Part shown: positions 45,926-56,201 of the stretch, piece by piece
Layout: every line of letters begins with the position of its first letter
How positions within the stretch are numbered: the first letter of the stretch is position 1
Assembly (NCBI RefSeq): GCF_004341685.1
Contig: NZ_SMAA01000011.1
Coordinates: 19,201-83,200, forward strand
Reading direction: 5' to 3'
Origin: Pectinatus cerevisiiphilus
Lineage (GTDB): Bacteria; Bacillota; Negativicutes; Selenomonadales; Selenomonadaceae
Length of the DNA stretch: 64,000 bases
Notes under the pieces: model-generated
Databases searched by the model: none
Told to the model about the DNA's origin: nothing
Seen by the model: only the letters and a program-made list of their open reading frames with translations
Translations under genes and position numbers: made by a program

Positions 45926-45985
45926 TTACTTCTGAGCTTATAAAACAACGTTAATAATATATTATTAATCAATTACATAGCTTAA

Positions 45986-47704
45986 TCATACCTTAAATTG
46001 CTTAACCGTATTTTGCAGATTTTCTGCCAATTTCGCCAATGTTTTACTGGCTGAAGCAATTTCCCCGATTGAAGCTGATTGTTCTTCGGTAGCCGCTGAA
46101 ATTGTCTGTGTTTCCCCTGAGGCTTTTTTACTTTCAACATCAATCGACTTGACTGCCGCGACAACATTTTCCGTATGAAGCGTTACTTTATCAATCGACG
46201 ATGATATATTAACAATTTGTTTCGTCATATTTTTAACCATATTAAATATTTGGTCAAACTTTTTCCCAGTGCTGGCTACAATTGTAGCACCATTATCCAC
46301 TTCTTTTTTACTGTCGTCCATATAAGCGACCGCATCATTAGTCTGCTTTTGTATTTGCTGGATGAGATCAGTAATTTGCTTAGCGGCTGTTTGCGACTGT
46401 TCAGCAAGCTTCCGCACTTCTTCTGCCACTACCGCAAAACCTTTTCCTGCTTCACCGGCACTGGCCGCTTCAATAGCCGCGTTAAGTGCCAGCAAATTGG
46501 TTTGCCCGGAAAGACTGGCTATGACATCTACTATTTGGCCAATATGTTTTGACTTTTCATTGAGTTCATTAATAACTGCCGCCGTACTATTTGTCTTATC
46601 TTCGATAACTTTCATCTGGTCCATCGTATGTTTTATTGAATCTTCCCCATCATTGGCCGTTGTTGCTGTTTTTTCTGCTGAATCAGAAAGTGTTTTCGTA
46701 TTATCGGCAACCTCTGTCATCGCATCAGAAATATGTTTTACAGTATCTGTAGCTTTATTGGTAAGATCAAGCTGGTTTTCTGCACCATCAGCCACCGTGG
46801 TTACCGAATTGGCTACCTGGTCAGAAGCTTGGGCAGACTGCTCAGCACTCGCTGAAAGCTCTTCCGAGGATGAAGCCAACTGCTCAGCCGAATTATGTAT
46901 TTGTTTTATTAACTTACTAAGGCTGCTTTGCATTACGCCCAAAGACTTGCCAAGGCTTCCGATCTCATCATCATAATATTGCACACTATCCGCAGCTTTA
47001 GTAAAATCACCTGCCGTCAATCTACTAACAGTTGCCACCAATTGGCGCAATGGAACAGAAATATAACGCGCGATTAAAAAGCCCAGGCCACCTGATAAAA
47101 TTATTGCTATAACGGTCAATATTATAGATATATTATCATTAAAGGACGCTACTTCATTCCCCTGCCGATTTTCCTGTTCGGCCAGTCCGTTTTCATAATC
47201 AGCCAGACTATCGAGCGTTTTATTGATATTTGCCAAAAGCGGCGCAGCCTTTTCTTTAAAATAAAGCACCCCGCCATCTTGATTACCAGACATAGCCATA
47301 GAAAGGGAAGTCTGCCACGCTTCACGGTATGTCTTGGTGTCTGACTTTATTTGTTCTATAGCAGCTTTTTCTGTTCCATCTAAAGAATGTTGCTGATACT
47401 TATCCAAAAAATCCATATATATTTTTTTATGTTCTTCAAGCGATGACTGTAATTTTTGCTGCTCAACAGGATCTTTGGTAGCAAAAATACTATATGTTAT
47501 AGCTTCATTTCCCCGGCTTTCCGTGCGGGCGGAATTTAGCAGCTGAATAGGCTGCAAACGATCTGTATACATACTGTTAAGATTTTCTAAAAGTATTTGA
47601 TTAAAATGATGGCCGGCATACCCCACGATAATTAAGAAAATTATCGCCGAAAAGATTAAAATACCCAGTTTAGCTCTAATTCTCAAATTAGCCAATAACT
47701 TCAT
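45986..47704 (-). CDS. Methyl-accepting chemotaxis protein
   Basis: A 572-residue chemoreceptor. The first transmembrane helix is at about 12-32, a periplasmic four-helix bundle of the 4HB type follows ([20 protein letters not shown]), then a second helix at about 190-212, a HAMP domain and a long coiled-coil signalling domain. The tip contains [20 protein letters not shown] and [16 protein letters not shown], which bind CheA and CheW. The ligand cannot be told. AAGGAG precedes the ATG at 47704. It is transcribed alone and convergent with the nif operon. Confidence 0.95.
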   Translation of the reverse strand: MKLLANLRIRAKLGILIFSAIIFLIIVGYAGHHFNQILLENLNSMYTDRLQPIQLLNSARTESRGNEAITYSIFATKDPVEQQKLQSSLEEHKKIYMDFLDKYQQHSLDGTEKAAIEQIKSDTKTYREAWQTSLSMAMSGNQDGGVLYFKEKAAPLLANINKTLDSLADYENGLAEQENRQGNEVASFNDNISIILTVIAIILSGGLGFLIARYISVPLRQLVATVSRLTAGDFTKAADSVQYYDDEIGSLGKSLGVMQSSLSKLIKQIHNSAEQLASSSEELSASAEQSAQASDQVANSVTTVADGAENQLDLTNKATDTVKHISDAMTEVADNTKTLSDSAEKTATTANDGEDSIKHTMDQMKVIEDKTNSTAAVINELNEKSKHIGQIVDVIASLSGQTNLLALNAAIEAASAGEAGKGFAVVAEEVRKLAEQSQTAAKQITDLIQQIQKQTNDAVAYMDDSKKEVDNGATIVASTGKKFDQIFNMVKNMTKQIVNISSSIDKVTLHTENVVAAVKSIDVESKKASGETQTISAATEEQSASIGEIASASKTLAKLAENLQNTVKQFKV

Positions 47705-48569
47705 GTAATTATCTCCTTCAATGGATGGTTATATAAGAAAAATTTGATTAACTTGCAGATGCTTGGCCGCCAGCAGCATAAGTAATATTTTTTGCACAGC
47801 CATTCACCCCGTCCTATTGGTTTTTATTAATCAGAATTCTCCTATAGTTTCAATAAATCACAGTATAAATTACAAAGAAAACGTTATTTATAAAAAATAA
47901 AAACCGCACAAATAAATTTATGCAGTTTAACAGATTAAATAATAATATTTCTTTTTTAATATGAACATCATAGCATTACTTCCTTATCCTTAAACAAATT
48001 CATCCTTAATTCGCCTGTCTGCCGCTGATTATGCATGCGTATCTACATCTAACTGAATTACATCATTGTAATATAATAACGTCTTCCTTAGAACACCATT
48101 TGTCTAATTAGTGCATATTACTACAATACAAACATTATATTACGTATATAATACTATATTGCTTATCACATTACCAGTACTATTTTATATTTAGCGCAAA
48201 TTTTATAAAAAATTGTAATTGCATAATAAGACTTAATAAATATGAATAATAAACAATTACGGTATTTGCGCTAAAATCAACATTACAAGCTAAAACTACT
48301 AATAAAAATTAAAAACACAAACTTATATCAATTGTTTTTTTATTACGTTGCCATTCTTGTAAATTTTTTTGCCAATATCCGCAATAATTACATAAAAAGC
48401 TTACAATTAAAGCCGTAAAGCAGTATAATAACTTCGTAGTCACCAATGCCGAGCGCTCTAAGGGATAATAAAAATTTATATAAATTTATCATTAATGTAG
48501 AGAAAAAACTATATAGATATGGTAAAATGATGTGTAAATTATAATTTTTTTGAAAAGGATAGGGATAAT
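47705..48569. other. Long AT-rich intergenic region between the chemoreceptor and HU genes
   Basis: About 865 bases with both divergent promoters. On the minus strand at about 47800-47725 there is a 24-codon frame starting MAVQKILLMLLAAKHLQ, but its ribosome binding site is poor. I see no RNA gene or convincing riboswitch. Confidence 0.45.
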
Positions 48570-48878
48570 ATGAACAAAGCAGAATTAGTCACTGAAGTAT
48601 CACAAAAAATGGATACCACTAAAAAAGATGCAGAAATAGCATTAAACGCTGTTCTGGCTGCTATCGAAGAATCTCTTGTAAAAGGCGACAATGTTCAACT
48701 TATCGGTTTCGGCACTTTTGAAGTAAAAGCACGTGCTGCCAGAAAAGGTCGTAACCCGCAAACTGGTGCTGAAATCAAAATTCCTGCATCAAAAACAGCA
48801 ACTTTTAAAATTGGCAAAAAACTTAAGGAAAAGATAAATACTGCTAAAGTGAAAAAAACAAGAAAAGCTAAAAAATAA
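48570..48878 (+). CDS. hup: HU-family DNA-binding protein
   Basis: The 102-residue histone-like protein has the HU core: MNKAELVTEVSQKM, IGFGTFEVKARAARKGRNPQTGAEI with the beta arms that grip DNA, and PASKTATFKIGKKLKEKIN. A lysine-rich tail extends about ten residues beyond the usual 90-92. It bends and compacts DNA. AAAGGATAGGG precedes the ATG, and an extended -10 (TGGTAAAAT) lies near 48521. Confidence 0.96.
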   Translation: MNKAELVTEVSQKMDTTKKDAEIALNAVLAAIEESLVKGDNVQLIGFGTFEVKARAARKGRNPQTGAEIKIPASKTATFKIGKKLKEKINTAKVKKTRKAKK

Positions 48879-48891
48879 TACGTAGTAATGT

Positions 48892-48939
48892 AAATATCCC
48901 CCTGCAATATCTATTCATTGCAGGGGGATATTTCATTTT
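48892..48939 (+). terminator. Terminator between HU and the EAL-GGDEF gene
   Basis: Perfect 17-base stem (48892-48908 with 48917-48933), T-rich after it. It can serve both convergent genes. Confidence 0.85.
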
Positions 48940-48958
48940 TAAATAGAAACGTATCTTC

Positions 48959-50740
48959 CTATAAAGACATATTTATATCTTCGTTGCCATAATAACTATG
49001 TATTATAAAACTGCTTGCGTTTATAGCCTTACATTTTTTCTTTATAGCAGCTGCTTTTGAGGCGAGTATCGTAGAAGTCAGCCCTTCTTTATTAAGGATG
49101 CGCAGAACAGCCAAGGACACCGTCATCAAAGGGAATTTTTCAATCTGCCCCTTTCTGTCAGCTGCAACAATGTATTTTTCCCTTTGGTGTTCCGCCGAAT
49201 AAAAACATTTACTTTCCGTATCAAAAGTTTCTATAATCATCTTACAAACTTGCTCTATATCTGTATTTGGTATAAAAGCAATAAAATCGTCCCCGCCTAT
49301 ATGCCCAAGGAAAAATTTGTCAGTATATTTACTAAGCGTTGTCCGGAGCAGCTGAGCCGTCGCAATGAGTACCGCATCCCCAGATTCAAAGCCATAGACA
49401 TCATTATATACTTTAAAATTATCTATATCGATATAAATAACCGCGAATGGGACAAACCTTTCAAAATACGCTGCCAAAGTCCATTCAATTACATTATTAC
49501 CGGGCAAACCAGTGAGCGGGTTAGCATGTTTCGCACGATTGAGCTCCAATTTAGTAGTAACCTCAAGCAACTTTTTTATTGTCACAGTTCCATAGTATTT
49601 ATTATCTTTCACCACAATAATATCATCATATGTACAACGTGTCTGCCTGTCCAACGCTTGTTGGGAAACATCCTCTATAGAATTCTCATAATCCACTATC
49701 AATGGTTTATTATTCATAAGGAGCCGGATTGGCCGATTGCTGTACAAGGAAATCCCATATCTTGTAGCAAGATGCTGATAAAAAGTATTATAATTCAATA
49801 TTCCTACGGGTTGATCATCATCAACAATAATCACGTCCATCGGTTCTTGTTTGGCGCGAAGATAATCCAAAATAACATGTCCCGTTGTTTCAGAAGAAAA
49901 AGCAGCCTGCTGAGATGCTATCTCCCCTATAGTCATATTCAGCAATGTACTCATACGAAAATTTTCTTTTTTCTTATTCAGCTCACATATGTAAGATTTT
50001 ATTCTTGTCTCTATCATCAAGAGTTTCTGGTTTGGTCTGCCCAGCAGGAATCCCTGCCCATAATCAACCCCCAGTTCAACAAGAACATTCAATTCTTCTT
50101 TGCGTTCTATCCCCTCTGCAATCGTTTTTATACCGGCGGAGCGGGCAAAACCGACCAAAGCCTTTACTATGGCTCGTCTGACATGATTTTTATCTATGTC
50201 TTTTATTAACCCTATATCCAATTTTATAAACTGCGGCGCTATCTGCGCTAAAAGATTGAGTCCGCTGTACCCTGCGCCCACATCATCTATAGCAATTTTA
50301 TAATGCTGGCACTGATAATTTTCCAAGACAGAACAGAATGATTTATAATCATTAACAGTTGTCTTTTCGCTTATTTCAAAGACGATATCACCTTTATCTA
50401 AACCGCACTGCTGCAAAAATTTTGCCGTAGTTCCCTGATGAAAATCCTGGTCGTATAAAATTCGGGCATCGACATTTAAAAATAATTTTTTATCGCCAAG
50501 CGCGTTTTCCACATTTCTTATAGCCATACTGCGGCAAAGATAATCGAGCTGCCATAGACATTGCTCTTCTTCGGCAAGTGCGAAAAGGGCATCAGGCGGA
50601 TGCAATGGACTGCCCGCAGGTCCCCGGCTAAGTGCCTCATAAGCAAAAACCTCCCCATTTTTTAAGGCAACGATAGGTTGATACACTGGTGTAATAAGCT
50701 CATTTTCCAGAATCATCTTTAACTCGCCACTTTCATTCAA
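48959..50740 (-). CDS. EAL-CBS-GGDEF domain protein (cyclic di-GMP metabolism)
   Basis: A 593-residue soluble protein. Residues about 5-245 form an EAL phosphodiesterase domain with YEALSRG, LFLNVDA, FEISEKT, IDDVGAGYSGL, AEGIE and GQGFLLGRP, so most catalytic residues are kept. Residues about 260-400 look like a pair of CBS domains. Residues about 410-590 form a GGDEF domain with HIGGDDFIAF in place of GGDEF; whether it makes or only binds nucleotide is unclear. Cyclic di-GMP breakdown is the likely output. The TTG at 50740 has AAGGTGG at a good distance; the ATG at 50716 is an alternative. Confidence 0.9.
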   Translation of the reverse strand: MNESGELKMILENELITPVYQPIVALKNGEVFAYEALSRGPAGSPLHPPDALFALAEEEQCLWQLDYLCRSMAIRNVENALGDKKLFLNVDARILYDQDFHQGTTAKFLQQCGLDKGDIVFEISEKTTVNDYKSFCSVLENYQCQHYKIAIDDVGAGYSGLNLLAQIAPQFIKLDIGLIKDIDKNHVRRAIVKALVGFARSAGIKTIAEGIERKEELNVLVELGVDYGQGFLLGRPNQKLLMIETRIKSYICELNKKKENFRMSTLLNMTIGEIASQQAAFSSETTGHVILDYLRAKQEPMDVIIVDDDQPVGILNYNTFYQHLATRYGISLYSNRPIRLLMNNKPLIVDYENSIEDVSQQALDRQTRCTYDDIIVVKDNKYYGTVTIKKLLEVTTKLELNRAKHANPLTGLPGNNVIEWTLAAYFERFVPFAVIYIDIDNFKVYNDVYGFESGDAVLIATAQLLRTTLSKYTDKFFLGHIGGDDFIAFIPNTDIEQVCKMIIETFDTESKCFYSAEHQREKYIVAADRKGQIEKFPLMTVSLAVLRILNKEGLTSTILASKAAAIKKKCKAINASSFIIHSYYGNEDINMSL

Positions 50741-51127
50741 AGATAAGCCACCTTCCCTGGATTCACTGATACAGCTCTAGTCTAAATGATTTTTATTACG
50801 ATATTGTTATTAACTTGTTATTTTTTTACTAAATAAAGGCACCATTGTCCAGCTTGCACCAGAGCAAAAATTCTTCATACGCAAGCCATAATTCATTGTA
50901 TATTATTTATTTTCATTATTTCACCCCTTATTTTTTTATAATCTTATCCAAAAAATCTTAGAAAACTTGAAAATATATAAAAATACATTTATAATAAAAA
51001 GCGGTATTAACATTTAGTAAAGTTATTGTCTTTCGCCCCGTAGCTTGCAGGTACTTGATAGCTTTTGCACATACTAATTGTGCAGGTTGACTTTGCTGCC
51101 TTGTGGTAAGCTGTTACTTATATTTAT
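50741..51127. other. Intergenic region before tRNA-Val (CAC)
   Basis: About 387 AT-rich bases holding the tRNA promoter. No gene, repeat or strong hairpin was recognised. Confidence 0.5.
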
Positions 51128-51202
51128 GGGATATTAGCTCAGGGGGAGAGTGCTTGATTCACATTCAAGAGGTCACTGGTTCGAAACCAGTATATCCCAC
51201 CA
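51128..51202 (+). tRNA. tRNA-Val (CAC)
   Basis: Acceptor GGGATAT/ATATCCC, anticodon loop TTCACAT (CAC), T arm with TTCGAAA and encoded CCA. It stands alone at the border where the DNA becomes AT-rich and IS-laden, as tRNA genes used as integration sites often do. No duplicated tRNA end was seen. Confidence 0.92.
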
Positions 51203-51217
51203 TTATGAAAACATAGA

Positions 51218-51257
51218 CCGTACAAGGTTTTGTAATCTTTGTACGGCCTTTTAATTT
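51218..51257 (+). terminator. Terminator after tRNA-Val (CAC)
   Basis: CCGTACAA/TTGTACGG stem followed by CCTTTTAATTTT. Confidence 0.8.
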
Positions 51258-51675
51258 TGTTTAAAATGGGGAGATAAATTACTATTTAATTGATGTAACG
51301 CTTTTTGGGTCTGTAAAGAACCTAGGGACGAAGTGAATTAAGTGCTCGCCTACTGAGCTAAAAAAACAATCAAATTCTACTTAGTGTAACAGATTATACA
51401 ATAATAGGAAAATAGACAGGAAAGAAGAGGAAAAGGGCGAATATTTATATAATTATAATTTTTTTGCAACGAAGGATGAATATTAATGAGTAATGAATAC
51501 AGAAAATCGGATTTTATAATTTCACGGTTAAATAAATTTACCAGCACACATACATAATTCCATTGATTTTTCTCTATTTGAACAAATTTAGCATTTTCAA
51601 TATGTTTTGTGACAATTCTTCCTCTTTCTCTTAGCGTAATTGTAACATTCATATAATTGGTTTGGGGGAACAATT

Positions 51676-52614
51676 TTGGATAATAATTCAATAATAAAGA
51701 ACCGATATTATTGCGATTTTGAAAAAAAGCTTTGTAAGCTTATGGATTTTCTTGATTCACTTTCTACACTTATGTATGAATCTGGGCAAACAATAACTTG
51801 CATTACTCATAACAAAACACATTTTTTTCAACCACTTTTAATTAATTCTTCAGTCAAGACACTAAAGAGCATAAAGTATTGTTGCATGTTCGAGAGTTTT
51901 GGTGATGCTAATTTGTTAGTAAGAAAATTTCGTGATGATTTAATGCTTTATTTATATATTTTAGAGGTGCTAAACAATCGTAAATTATTAAGCGTAGACC
52001 AGGCGGAAGAGTTTTTAAAAGGAGGGATAAATGTTGATAATATTCTTAAGGCTACTAAAGCAGGACTAAAAAATATGGTAAGTGGATGTATGAAAAGCGA
52101 TGATGATATTAGCGTTGATGCTTGGTTTGATGATAACGTAAATAAACTCTCAAATTTACAAAAAAAGAAATTATGCATACAAAATTATATAAACTATCTT
52201 GAGACTAATGATACAATCAATAAACTTCTACATAAATATGACTTAAAAAAACATTGGGAAAATATTCGTAGAAAGCTCAATGATTATACTCACAATAATG
52301 GTCAGCACTATACAACGGAAAATATCATGGTAAGTTCGAACAAAGATTTAGAAAAGTGCTATGAGGAAATAATGGCACGCCTTAACTTTGTAACTGCGTT
52401 ATTCTTGATGTTACTAATTTTGATAAATCCATCAATGATTCAAGCAACAGACTATATTGAGTATTTGGATTGTGGATTAACACCACCGGAAGGCTCCCAG
52501 TATTACGTTGCTCCCTTTATTCAAGAATTTATTAACGAGTATATAAATAGAATCCATCCAGAATTAAAAGCATTTTTAAAGTATAATAACAAATGTGGAA
52601 TGTTAATTGAATAG
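51676..52614 (+). CDS. Unknown accessory protein
   Basis: The 312-residue protein is AT-rich and is unlike any family I can name. The first two thirds are helical and charged (FGDANLLVRKFRDDLMLYLY), with an RRKLNDYTHNNG stretch near residue 198. One probable membrane helix follows at about 235-255 (LNFVTALFLMLLILINP), and a tail ends the protein. The R-x6-H spacing recalls HEPN-type nucleases, but this is weak. GGGGGAA and a TTG at 51676 form a plausible start. It is the first gene of the accessory block behind tRNA-Val and stands alone. Confidence 0.6.
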   Translation: MDNNSIIKNRYYCDFEKKLCKLMDFLDSLSTLMYESGQTITCITHNKTHFFQPLLINSSVKTLKSIKYCCMFESFGDANLLVRKFRDDLMLYLYILEVLNNRKLLSVDQAEEFLKGGINVDNILKATKAGLKNMVSGCMKSDDDISVDAWFDDNVNKLSNLQKKKLCIQNYINYLETNDTINKLLHKYDLKKHWENIRRKLNDYTHNNGQHYTTENIMVSSNKDLEKCYEEIMARLNFVTALFLMLLILINPSMIQATDYIEYLDCGLTPPEGSQYYVAPFIQEFINEYINRIHPELKAFLKYNNKCGMLIE

Positions 52615-52632
52615 CAATTTTGATTCTATACT

Positions 52633-52680
52633 AAATGTTGGGATACATAAAAATTAAAGCGTACTCTGACATTATTTTTT
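52633..52680 (+). repeat. Dispersed 48-base repeat, copy A
   Basis: Begins AAATGTT and ends with ACTCTGACATTATTTTTT; a related copy is at 57318-57365. IS30 copy 1 is inserted at its end. Confidence 0.6.
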
Positions 52681-52692
52681 ACAAAAAAATTC
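52680..52692 (+). repeat. 13-bp target duplication of IS30 copy 1 (left)
   Basis: TACAAAAAAATTC, identical to 53870-53882. Confidence 0.85.
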
Positions 52693-53869
52693 TTTAAATT
52701 GCAATATCAAATTGAACAGTTTGTAAATCCACTAACTGCCTAACTTCTTCTAAAAATACTTCTTGAAGAGTTTTATATCCCAATAATTTACGAGGTAAAT
52801 TGTTACACCAATAAATAGCACGTTTTAAGGTACCTTCAGTAATGGTTTTAACAGGAACACCCTTAGGTATAAAACGACGAATCAACCCATTATGCCTTTC
52901 ATTAGAACCACGTTCCCAAGCTGAATATGGATGGGCAAAGAATATATCCAATCCGCTACGCTCAAGCTCAGATATTTTTGCAAACTCTTGACCATTGTCA
53001 GAAGTAATAGTTTTGCATAAAGCAGCTAAACTTGAGTTTTTAGAAAAAGACCCAAGCCAATCTGCCAATGTATTCTTTACATCAGCAGCTTTTGCTGAAG
53101 GGCAGCGTAACGCTACATATAATCTGCTCTTACGTTCTAATAAAGAAACAATGACTTCGTCGGCTTTATCCTTTATGCCACGAACCGTATCTATTTTCCA
53201 ATGTCCAAACTCTTTGCGGGTAAGAATATTTTTATCACGTAAATCAATAGATTTACCTAATTTTCGTTTATATTTCCTCAAATTAGATTTTTCTATTGAT
53301 CTGCGTAGGATAAGTGGTAAATCCATTGGTGTAAATGCTAAAATTCCCCGATGAGGATAGTTGTATAGCGTTTTAGTGCAAACCATTTCATTACGTACAA
53401 ACATATCCTATATCTAGCAAAGCCTACAGCAGCGTCAATTGACCATTTATCCTTCCTTACTTTTTCTTCAATCCATGATAAAAAAGGCTCAATAAAACCT
53501 GCTCGCAACGTATTAAAAGATCCTTGGTGATTCCTTTTATACACAGTTTGTCCTGTATCGGCTAAATACGTAAGACCTGTTTTATTTTGCTTAATTTGAA
53601 TTACACTGCCTCGTTTAATTTCGTTGTAAATTGTAGTTCTGGAGCGGCCTAGATCACTGGCTATAGAGGTTATACTATCTCCAGCAAGCAACCTTTTTTC
53701 AATATAAAAACGTTCTTCTAAATTTAAGTGTTTATTTGTACGTAATGTCGTGTTATGATTGTTGTAGTCCATAGTGATTACCTCAGGTTATATTTTTGAT
53801 TAGACACCTAAATCATAACACGAGGTCACTATGGATTTTTATCTGTTCAATTTCATTTTACAATTAACC
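52693..53869 (-). mobile_element. IS30-family insertion sequence, copy 1 (frameshifted)
   Basis: A 1177-base element, nearly identical to copy 2 but in opposite orientation. The 27-base imperfect terminal repeats share AAATTGAACAG near their inner ends. Perfect 13-bp direct repeats flank it, so the boundaries are well supported. Confidence 0.9.
52694..53772 (-). pseudogene. IS30-family transposase, inactivated by a one-base deletion
   Basis: Compared with the intact copy at 58566-59645, one A is missing near 53407 (AGGATATG instead of AGGAATATG). The frame shifts after about 132 codons, following SIDAAVGFARYR, and the second part with the catalytic core continues in another frame. The helix-turn-helix and the DDE residues are otherwise retained; one substitution gives HWKIDTV instead of HWEIDTV. 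A frameshifted product would lack the catalytic core. Programmed frameshifting is unlikely because the sister copy is a single frame. Confidence 0.9.
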
Positions 53870-53882
53870 TACAAAAAAATTC
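53870..53882 (+). repeat. 13-bp target duplication of IS30 copy 1 (right)
   Basis: TACAAAAAAATTC, identical to 52680-52692. Confidence 0.85.
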
Positions 53883-54139
53883 GTTATAATTAAAGTTCCC
53901 ACAATTCAAAAGAAAGACTAGTAATAACCATCTGTCCTCATTCCTACACGATGGAATTTACATTTCTAGTGTATAGAATTTGATTTTTAATGGTTTATTT
54001 TTTCGTTGCCATTTTCTGGCTTTTGGGTTCACTTTTATATTATTATTCACAACATAAAATATCTATTTTTATCATATTATACTGTATATGTATGTTTAAT
54101 GTATTTACGCTATACTTAAATAATGCTAATATTAAATAA

Positions 54140-54265
54140 AAAGTAGGGAACAACTATGCTGCCAATAACGAAGAAAAAAACATGCAGCATTTAAAAGCTG
54201 CTATATCCCGCCTTGACAATAAAGAAATCAAAACGCACGAACTTCTTGGGGAAACCAATGATTAA
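54140..54265 (+). pseudogene. Remnant of a YefM/Axe-type antitoxin (C-terminal part)
   Basis: An open frame without its own N-terminal DNA-binding domain ends in NMQHLKAAISRLDNKEIKTH and ELLGETND, which looks like the toxin-wrapping tail of YefM-type antitoxins. A stop codon precedes it at 54137-54139. Its stop overlaps the ATG of the toxin reading frame at 54258, the usual arrangement in intact modules. Confidence 0.55.
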
Positions 54266-54519
54266 GGTATGGGATGGAAGCATGGGACGATTATATAAAC
54301 TGGCAGGCAGAAGATAAAAAAATACTAAAACGCATCAATGCTTTGCTAAAGGACATTGATCGTAACGGCTGCCTTGTTGGAATAGGTAAACCAGAAAATC
54401 TTAAATATGATTTAAAATGTTGGTACAGCAGACGAATCGATGATAAAAACAGATTGGTTTATCGACTAAAGGACAACTGTATTGAAATAGCACAATGTAA
54501 AAACCATTATAAAGATTGA
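54258..54519 (+). pseudogene. YoeB/Txe-family toxin, frameshifted near its start
   Basis: YoeB toxins are ribosome-dependent mRNA nucleases. The body is well conserved (EAWDDYINWQAEDKKILKRI, GKPENLKYDLKCWYSRRIDDKNR, LVYRLKDN and a final QCKNHYKD). The natural start, ATG at 54258 giving MIKVWD, is out of frame with the body: one base too many or two too few at about 54276. Translation could still begin at the ATG at 54274, but this would lose about eight residues. With the truncated antitoxin the module appears dead. Confidence 0.75.
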
Positions 54520-54527
54520 TTTATCGG

Positions 54528-54557
54528 ACGGACAGGCTAATTACCTGTCCGTCTTTT
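54528..54557 (+). terminator. Terminator after the toxin remnant
   Basis: ACGGACAGG/CCTGTCCGT stem with a seven-base loop, then CTTTTA. Confidence 0.8.
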
Positions 54558-54942
54558 ATGTTATGTATCCGGTACGGATATAGTTCTAACAGGAATCCCA
54601 AGTCCAGTAATGTCCAGCGTGAGATAAATCTGAAAGGAACTGGCCACAAACTCTTACTAGACAAACAATAACTATATATGAGCATTGAAATACTGTCCCA
54701 GATATAAAGCTATATTTCTAACTAAATTTCATACTAAAAAAAGCTAGCTATTTTGTAACTAAGCACTGTTTATCATTAGTCTAAATGCTTTATCTTTAAC
54801 AATAGTACGATCTTTATTATTCTATATACGTATTTTGCAAACAAAAGCAAGGAATGTTCATTTCTGAATTTATTTATGTGATATATTTACTTTAAGCCGA
54901 CAGGTTGCTTTATTAAATTTTAGTAATGAATGGAGTTTCAAA
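54558..54942. other. AT-rich intergenic region before the accessory fabF
   Basis: About 385 bases without a credible frame; it presumably holds the fabF promoter. Confidence 0.5.
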
Positions 54943-56190
54943 ATGATAAATCGAAAAGTTGTTATTACGGGTATGGGCGCAATTACTTCACAAGGCCTTG
55001 GTGTAGCCGAAATTTGGAAAAAAGTAAAAAACGGAATATCAGGTATTAGTAAAATTGAAAAAATTAATGTGGATAGATTCCCCTCTAAAAATGCCGCAGA
55101 GATAAAAACATTTAACGCACAAGATTTTCTCAGCAGGAAAGATATAAACCATATGGATTTATTCATACAATATGCTTTGGTTGCGGCAAAATTAGCCATG
55201 CTGGAAAGTCGATTTAATGTAGCGGATATAGACCGTAAAAAAACCGGTTCCATTATCGGAACTGGCATTGGTGGCATAGGAACAATAGAAAAACAATATG
55301 GCATTTTACAAAATAAAGGCATCCGCCGAGTCAGTCCTTTTCTAATTCCAATGATGCTTCCGAATATGGCCAATGGTCAAATTGCGATAAAGTATGGGCT
55401 GAAAGGCTTTTCAGAGTGTGTTGTTACAGCATGTGCATCATCCAATAATGCCATCGGTGATGCCTATCAGTTAATACGTGATGGTAAAATGGATTTCATG
55501 CTGGCAGGAGGGGCAGAAGCTCCGATTACTGATCTTACTATAGCAGGATTTACGGCAATGAAGGCTATGTCAAAAGCAGAGAACGCAGTTACTGCAAGTC
55601 GTCCGTTTGATCTTCTAAGGGATGGTTTTGTGATAGGTGAGGGTGCTGCAATACTTGCATTAGAAGAACTAAATCACGCTCGCAAGCGGGGTGCAGACAT
55701 AATTGCTGAAATTATTGGATACGGCTGTAATAATGATGCTTTCCATATTACGGTTAATAAACCAGAAGGAATAGCCGAATGTATCCGCACTGCATTATCT
55801 GATGCAAAAATTTCTCCAGCCCAGATCGATTATATAAATGCACATGCAACGTCAACGCCTTTAGGTGACAAAAATGAAACATCAGCAATTAAAATGGTTT
55901 TTGCCGATCATGCAAAAGAATTAGCCATCAGTGCGACAAAATCAATGACAGGACATTTACTGGGTGCCGCAGGTGGAATTGAAACGATATTAACAGCAAA
56001 GACATTACAAGAACAATATTTTCCTCCTACTATTAATTATAAAATGGTAGATCCCGATTGCGATTTGGATTATATTCCTAATAAAGGGCGCTATGGAAAA
56101 TGTTCTATTGCATTAACAAATTCTTTTGGGTTTGGTGGACAAAATGCTGTACTTGTACTTCGCAGATTTAAGAATGAAAATAACTTTTAG
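54943..56190 (+). CDS. Beta-ketoacyl-ACP synthase II (FabF-like), accessory copy
   Basis: A 415-residue condensing enzyme of the FabF type. The catalytic triad is complete: cysteine in VVTACASSNNAIGDAY, histidine in INAHATSTPLGD, histidine in MTGHLLGAAGGIE; the NSFGFGGQN block ends the fold. FabF elongates acyl-ACP with malonyl-ACP. No acyl carrier protein or other fab gene is near, and the gene sits among IS elements next to an AraC regulator, so it is probably a second, acquired copy. A TGGAG site precedes the ATG. Possible roles are a special lipid or tolerance to FabF inhibitors; neither is shown. Confidence 0.92.
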   Translation: MINRKVVITGMGAITSQGLGVAEIWKKVKNGISGISKIEKINVDRFPSKNAAEIKTFNAQDFLSRKDINHMDLFIQYALVAAKLAMLESRFNVADIDRKKTGSIIGTGIGGIGTIEKQYGILQNKGIRRVSPFLIPMMLPNMANGQIAIKYGLKGFSECVVTACASSNNAIGDAYQLIRDGKMDFMLAGGAEAPITDLTIAGFTAMKAMSKAENAVTASRPFDLLRDGFVIGEGAAILALEELNHARKRGADIIAEIIGYGCNNDAFHITVNKPEGIAECIRTALSDAKISPAQIDYINAHATSTPLGDKNETSAIKMVFADHAKELAISATKSMTGHLLGAAGGIETILTAKTLQEQYFPPTINYKMVDPDCDLDYIPNKGRYGKCSIALTNSFGFGGQNAVLVLRRFKNENNF

Positions 56191-56201
56191 GAGCAATATC
56201 T

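Noticed and set aside
47725..47800. Possible cyclic di-GMP riboswitch or leader peptide upstream of the chemoreceptor gene
   Set aside because: The core bases of the known riboswitch classes are missing, and the 24-codon frame has a poor ribosome binding site.
49184..50209. A 341-codon plus-strand frame opposite the EAL-GGDEF gene
   Set aside because: It is the antisense of a well-supported gene and shows no protein-like motif or ribosome binding site.
51377..51691. A 104-codon minus-strand frame before the unknown accessory gene
   Set aside because: No ribosome binding site, overlap with the plus-strand gene start and composition typical of random AT-rich DNA.
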